The notes under the pieces: model-generated | What the model saw: only the letters and a program-made list of their open reading frames with translations | Told to the model about the DNA's origin: nothing | Databases searched by the model: none | Made by a program: the position numbers and the translations under genes | Assembly (NCBI GenBank): GCA_021824175.1 | Contig: JAKALP010000004.1 | Location: 124,001 to 188,000 of the forward strand | Source: Deltaproteobacteria bacterium | GTDB taxonomy: Bacteria; Desulfobacterota; Desulfobacteria; Desulfobacterales; Desulfosarcinaceae | Reading direction: 5' to 3' | DNA: 64,000 bases | In this document: one piece after another, positions 60,238 to 64,000 of the stretch | Numbering within the stretch: the stretch's first letter is position 1 | Layout of the letters: every line of letters begins with the position of its first letter

Positions 60238-61860
60238 ATGACGACGAATCAAGATGTTTTGGAGGCAACGGTGTGTATCTCTCCGGCCACCGGTGAGGTG
60301 CTTGGCGACTCGCAGCTTAACAGCGGCGAGGATGTGCGCAAGGCCGTGGAAGCCGGCCGGGCGGTTCAGCCCGGATGGGCGGCGTTGACGGTCAAGGAGC
60401 GCGTCAAACGGATTAAGCCGTTGCGCGCTTATTTGGTGGATCATGCCGATGAATTGGCGCAGCTCATCAGCCAGGATAACGGCAAGACCCGGACCGATGC
60501 CCTGGTCACGGAAGTGTTGCCGGCCACCATGGCCGTGGATTACTACTGTCGCAACGCCAAGTCCTTTCTCAAAGACCGCCGACTGATGCCGGCCTCGCTG
60601 CTCATGGCCAACAAGGCCAGCAAAATCGTGCGGGTCCCCTATGGCGTGGTGGGCATCATTTCGCCATGGAACTATCCCTTCAGCATCCCGTTTTCGGAAG
60701 TGATCATGGCCTTGCTGGCCGGCAATGCCGTGGTTTTGAAGGCCGCCAGTGAAACCCAGATGGTGGGCCGGGCCATTGAGCGTTGCATGAGCGTTTTGGA
60801 TATTCCAGCGGGCCTGTTTCATTACATCAACATGCCCGGCCGTTTGGCGGGCAAGGCTTTTCTGGATGCCGGTATCAATAAGCTCTTTTTTACCGGCAGT
60901 GTCATGGTGGGCCAGGAGCTGATGGCCGCGGCGGCCCACACCCTTACGCCGCTGGTCCTGGAACTGGGAGGCAATGATCCCATGCTGGTCTGCCCGGATG
61001 CCGATCTGCGGCGCGCGGCGGCCGGGGCGGTCTGGGCCGGGCTGCAAAATTGCGGCCAGTCGTGCGGTGGGGTGGAGCGCATCTATGTGCACCGCTCGGT
61101 CTATCAGCCCTTCCTTAATGCGTTGGCGGCAAGGGTCCAGCGTTTGCGGATGGGCATAGATCTGGATCACGAGGTGGATCTGGGGGCCATGACCACTGCC
61201 AGGCAGGCCCGTGAAGTCAAACGTCAGGTCGTGGCCGCCACTAAGGCTGGAGCCGTGATTTACGCCCGTTCCCAGGCGCCCGCCGGCACCAAGGGCAATT
61301 TCTTGCCGGCCATGGTGTTGACCAAGGTGGACCACTCCATGGAGATCATGCGCCTGGAAACCTTTGGACCAGTATTGTGCGTCATGGCGGTGGAAGATAT
61401 GGATCAAGGCGTGGGGTTGGCCAACGATAGCAACCTGGGCCTGACCGCCAGCGTCTGGACCAAAAAAGCCAAGGAAGGGGAACGCTTGGCGCGCCGACTG
61501 AAGGCCGGCGTGGTGATGATCAATGATCATCTCATGAGCCACGGTCTGCCCGAAACACCCTGGGGTGGGTTCAAGCACTCCGGCATCGGCCGCACCCATG
61601 GGGCTATTGGCATGGCGGAGATGACCCAGTCCCAATGTCTGGTGCACGACCATATGCCCCTGGTGAAACGCGATTTGTGGTGGTATCCGCACACACCGGC
61701 GGTATATCGTGGTCTGCGGGCGATCCTGGACCTGCTCTATGGCCGGACGATCAAAATTCGTTTTAAGGCCCTGGGATCGGTGCTGTGGCTTGTGCCGCGC
61801 ATGTTTTTTTCCGATATGGGCAAAGTCAAATCAGCACCGATTGCACCGGACGGCGAGTAG
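60238..61860 (+). CDS. Aldehyde dehydrogenase (NAD(P)-dependent)
   Basis: 540 aa. The nucleotide-binding motif is FTGSVMVGQEL, substrate-binding Asn in SPWNYPF, general-base Glu in LELGGNDP, and catalytic Cys276 in NCGQSCGG (GQxC), so the enzyme looks active. A C-terminal extension of about 60 residues after the fold (SQCLVHDHMPLVKRDLWWYP, then VLWLVPRMFFSDMG) is longer than in most ALDHs and ends in a hydrophobic segment that could attach to the membrane. Substrate unknown; fatty or aromatic aldehydes are possible. The ribosome site is weak (GGAAG nine bases before). Confidence 0.93.
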   Translation: MTTNQDVLEATVCISPATGEVLGDSQLNSGEDVRKAVEAGRAVQPGWAALTVKERVKRIKPLRAYLVDHADELAQLISQDNGKTRTDALVTEVLPATMAVDYYCRNAKSFLKDRRLMPASLLMANKASKIVRVPYGVVGIISPWNYPFSIPFSEVIMALLAGNAVVLKAASETQMVGRAIERCMSVLDIPAGLFHYINMPGRLAGKAFLDAGINKLFFTGSVMVGQELMAAAAHTLTPLVLELGGNDPMLVCPDADLRRAAAGAVWAGLQNCGQSCGGVERIYVHRSVYQPFLNALAARVQRLRMGIDLDHEVDLGAMTTARQAREVKRQVVAATKAGAVIYARSQAPAGTKGNFLPAMVLTKVDHSMEIMRLETFGPVLCVMAVEDMDQGVGLANDSNLGLTASVWTKKAKEGERLARRLKAGVVMINDHLMSHGLPETPWGGFKHSGIGRTHGAIGMAEMTQSQCLVHDHMPLVKRDLWWYPHTPAVYRGLRAILDLLYGRTIKIRFKALGSVLWLVPRMFFSDMGKVKSAPIAPDGE

Positions 61861-61870
61861 ATTTTTTTAA

Positions 61871-62335
61871 TTATTGGATGGCGCATAACCCTTCGGCCAG
61901 TTGAGCCCGGGTATCACGCAGCCTTCTTTTAAGCACTTTGGCAACATTGCGCATGAACAAAAATCCCAGTTCATGATCTTCGTAGAGGAGTCTTTCCAGC
62001 TGGCCGCCCTCCCAGCAAAATACTTTGCTGTCTTCAACCGCATAGGCATCGGCGATATAGGAGCGTTTACCGGTGTCCACAATGGCGGATATCCCAAAGG
62101 ATTCACAGGGAAATACATCTTTGATGCGACATTGGGAGCTGGAGTTGATATTGAGCTCAAGGGTGATCTTGCCTTCAATGACGGCATAGAGCGAATCGGC
62201 AAACTGGTTTTCCCGGAAGATGTAGTCACCGGCTTTGAATGTCTTGATATTGGTAATCTTTTCAATTCTTTTCAAAATAGTGTCATTCAAATCGGATAAA
62301 ATTTTGATGGACTGCAAATCGGTGAACTTGGTCAT
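61871..62335 (-). CDS. Cyclic-nucleotide-binding domain protein without HTH
   Basis: 154 aa. The CRP-type cNMP-binding fold is clear (IKTFKAGDYIFRENQFADSL, VIEGKITLELNI, ESFGISAIVDTGKR) but the phosphate-binding cassette is weakly conserved and there is no C-terminal helix-turn-helix, so this is a stand-alone sensor domain and not a transcription factor. A good AAAGGAG site precedes ATG 62335. The extended frame (to 62389) is rejected. It may regulate a partner protein by binding. It is convergent with the aldehyde dehydrogenase. Confidence 0.85.
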   Translation of the reverse strand: MTKFTDLQSIKILSDLNDTILKRIEKITNIKTFKAGDYIFRENQFADSLYAVIEGKITLELNINSSSQCRIKDVFPCESFGISAIVDTGKRSYIADAYAVEDSKVFCWEGGQLERLLYEDHELGFLFMRNVAKVLKRRLRDTRAQLAEGLCAIQ

Positions 62336-62470
62336 ATATTGCTCCTTTGGCCGTTGTTTAAACCCGGACCCTCCCACCTGGGCACCCATTTCCCTACCGC
62401 GATGGTATGATATTAAATGAATAGAGGCAATTTAGACTGCGGGTCAAGAGAAAACTGGGGAAGGATAGGC

Positions 62471-62854
62471 CTAAAGAGGTTTCTTCGCCAACCATGCCTG
62501 GGCTTCGGTCATACCCCGGAAACTTTGAACCTGGGTGGCACCATTTTCCAGCTCGGCAAAGGTTTCGTACATTCGGCCCAGGCCAAACTGCAGATCACCG
62601 GGGAGCACCAAGGCGGTTTTACTGTCAGGCCATGCTTTGGAATGTTTGTTGGCGGCCACGGCAATGGCCTGGATGTCTTCATCCCGGCATTGATTGAGTG
62701 TGGCCGCTGTAAAATCCCAAATAATATGAGTAGTGGGCTGCCCCCGGTAGTACTCTTCGATGGTAGTGATGATATCGTTGCTGCTGATGGGGCCTTCCAG
62801 GGTGTGGATGGTCAGATCGTTGCGCGCATCAATGTTGGTAATAATGGCGGACAT
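62471..62854 (-). CDS. Small conserved-type protein, possible STAS/SpoIIAA-like fold
   Basis: 127 aa, preceded by GAGGATA. Alternating strands and helices (NDLTIHTLEGPISSNDIITT, HIIWDFTAATLNQCRDEDIQ, KTALVLPGDLQFGLGRMYET) resemble STAS or SEC14-type SpoIIAA-like domains found in small bacterial regulators. No catalytic motif. It stands beside the cyclic-nucleotide-binding protein on the same strand, about 135 bases apart, and could be a small signalling partner. Family call is tentative. Confidence 0.65.
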   Translation of the reverse strand: MSAIITNIDARNDLTIHTLEGPISSNDIITTIEEYYRGQPTTHIIWDFTAATLNQCRDEDIQAIAVAANKHSKAWPDSKTALVLPGDLQFGLGRMYETFAELENGATQVQSFRGMTEAQAWLAKKPL

Positions 62855-63062
62855 GGGGTATCCTCATGGTTGCGCATTAAAAGTGAATTTGCAGCCTTTG
62901 ACGGGGAGCGGATCTGGTAAATGAAAATGGAATCTGCCGGAAGGGAGCAAATAAAGCAAGATCTAATAGTACCGCGCTTCGAAGTCTATCTGCTCATGGG
63001 TAAGTGACCGTTAAGACCTGTTGGTATTCTTCAATAAATCGTCAAAACACGAGGAATTTGTC

Positions 63063-63845
63063 ATGAATTATCAAACTATCACCGTAGAAAAGAAAGGTCA
63101 GGTCGGCTTTCTCTTTCTCAACCGGCCGGAAGTACTCAATTCGCTGTCTGAGCAGATGGGCAATGAGCTGCTCCACTTCATGACCCATGCCATTGCGGAC
63201 AATGATTTGCGGGTGCTGATCTTATCCGGCAAAGGGCGTGCTTTCAGCGCCGGCGCGGACTTGAACATGTTTAAGGCGCGCTACCAGGCGTTCCGGGAAA
63301 CCGGCCAGAGTCAGAATGCGGCCCGGGCCGAGCTGCCCAAAGCATTTATCAATTTCCCCAAACCCATTATCGCCGTGATCAATGGCCCGGCCGTGGGCTT
63401 TGGAGCCACTCTGCCCTTGATTTGTGATCTGCGCCTGGCCTCGGACCAGGCCAAAATCAGCTTTGCCTTTGTACGCGTGGGTGTGACTCCTGAATTTTGC
63501 AGTTCTTACTTCCTGCCGCGCCTGGTGGGCTATGGCAAAGCCGCTGAGCTGGTCTTTACCGCCAAAATGATTCTGCCCCCGGAGGCCCTGGAGATCGGCC
63601 TGGTAAATCGGGTGATCCCCCATGATCGCTTGATGGAAGAAGCCGAGGCTCTGGCCCAGCAGATCGCCCAAATGCCCGCCGGCGCCATCCGCGCCGCCAA
63701 AGCTGTGCTGCGCCATGGCAGCCACTCCACCATCGAGCAGGTTGTGGCCTACGAATCCCTGGTCTTCCAAACCGCCACTCAAAGCCAGGAGCATTACGAT
63801 GCGGTCTGTCGGATTATGGAAGAACTGAAGGAGAAGAAAAAATAG
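63063..63845 (+). CDS. Enoyl-CoA hydratase/isomerase family protein
   Basis: 260 aa from ATG 63063 with GAGG eight bases upstream; the longer frame from 63021 is rejected. Crotonase fold: LSGKGRAFSAGADLNMF gives the first oxyanion-hole peptide, INGPAVGFGATLPLICDLRL the second, and Glu in RVGVTPEFCSSYFLP lies in the position of the second catalytic residue (Asp or Glu in most). It hydrates 2-enoyl-CoA or shifts the double bond; which reaction is not clear because the first catalytic Glu position is Ala/Gly-rich. It lies far from the other beta-oxidation genes. A terminator follows. Confidence 0.9.
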   Translation: MNYQTITVEKKGQVGFLFLNRPEVLNSLSEQMGNELLHFMTHAIADNDLRVLILSGKGRAFSAGADLNMFKARYQAFRETGQSQNAARAELPKAFINFPKPIIAVINGPAVGFGATLPLICDLRLASDQAKISFAFVRVGVTPEFCSSYFLPRLVGYGKAAELVFTAKMILPPEALEIGLVNRVIPHDRLMEEAEALAQQIAQMPAGAIRAAKAVLRHGSHSTIEQVVAYESLVFQTATQSQEHYDAVCRIMEELKEKKK

Positions 63846-63904
63846 TCTACGCCCGTTTGGCGTACCAAAAGTGATCCGCCTCAGGAGAAGCTTTATAGGG
63901 TAAT

Positions 63905-63953
63905 AAAACAATTCAACCGTCCTGGGACTTTCCCAAGACGGTTGAATTGTTTT
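63905..63953 (+). terminator. Strong intrinsic terminator
   Basis: A perfect 17-bp stem: AAAACAATTCAACCGTC (63905-63921) with GACGGTTGAATTGTTTT (63937-63953). The loop can pair further (TGGGA/TCCCA). Symmetric A and T ends make it usable in both directions. Confidence 0.95.
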
Positions 63954-64000
63954 AATTTCATGCCGTTTTTGGCCGGCAGGCGGAAAAGACAACCCGCCTG

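Noticed and set aside
60178-61692. 504-codon minus-strand frame opposite the aldehyde dehydrogenase
   Set aside because: Antisense shadow of a clear ALDH; composition is His/Gln-rich and unlike real proteins nearby.

Overview
The window (GC-rich, no rRNA or tRNA seen) looks like the chromosome of an anaerobic, lipid- and fatty-acid-oxidising Desulfobacterota (sulfate-reducing or syntrophic deltaproteobacterial type). The reasons are an Rnf-type operon led by a multiheme cytochrome c, a tungsten-type aldehyde:ferredoxin oxidoreductase next to an iron alcohol dehydrogenase, scattered beta-oxidation genes with their own ETF, many PAS/GAF/HDOD signalling proteins, and a high density of palindromic intergenic repeats. 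This placement is inferred from gene content only.

Layout. 1-4195: hybrid histidine kinase cut by the window edge, an IclR regulator and a GlcD-like FAD-linked oxidase. 4196-7900: low-GC, decayed accessory stretch holding a GT-C type membrane protein, a secreted small ORF, a broken fibronectin-III gene and an internally deleted AAA_14/DUF4143 ATPase. 7941-12509 (minus): pentaheme cytochrome c, rnfC, D, G, E, A, with no rnfB and with an RnfC that has lost its FMN/NADH motifs. 12785-18373: sigma-54 activator, HDOD-GAF protein, membrane sensor and thioredoxin-HEAT protein. 18556-23061: secreted sorbosone-dehydrogenase-like protein, then a secreted lipase with two lipase foldases. 23443-26369: AOR and Fe-ADH. 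26911-33727: zinc-ribbon membrane protein, SPOR protein, hydroxyacyl-CoA dehydrogenase, thiolase, PBP1A. 34082-40833: quinone oxidoreductase, a secreted unknown, acyl-CoA dehydrogenase, EtfB, and an EtfA fused to an XRE DNA-binding domain and a cupin. 41132-50591: solitary VapB-like antitoxin, metallophosphatase, a small protein, Dus, FdhD, DapA-like lyase, SPFH and NfeD proteins, SpmA-SpmB fusion. 50889-63845: secreted DUF4412-like protein, SDR, PAP2 lipoprotein plus patatin, vWA-OmpA protein, large MscS channel, aldehyde dehydrogenase, cyclic-nucleotide-binding protein, small unknown, enoyl-CoA hydratase.

How it fits together. Secreted lipase and patatin could release fatty acids. Acyl-CoA dehydrogenase/ETF, enoyl-CoA hydratase, hydroxyacyl-CoA dehydrogenase and thiolase would oxidise them, while AOR, alcohol and aldehyde dehydrogenases and the Rnf-like complex handle low-potential electrons. 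The two most unusual items are the EtfA-XRE-cupin fusion (39160-40833) and the cytochrome-linked, RnfB-less Rnf locus with a degenerate RnfC.

The intergenic space carries at least eight families of dyad repeats, some nested inside one another. They are listed below as families A (GTGTAATCCGTGGT), B (GGATTCCCGC), C (GGTGCGCAAAGCGCACC), D (CGTACTCG), E (ACAAGCCATCTCA), F (GATTGGTTGATTCG), G (TCAGAATTCAGAA) and H (TTTAAAGTTTTAAG), plus a CACAGAGG-type repeat.
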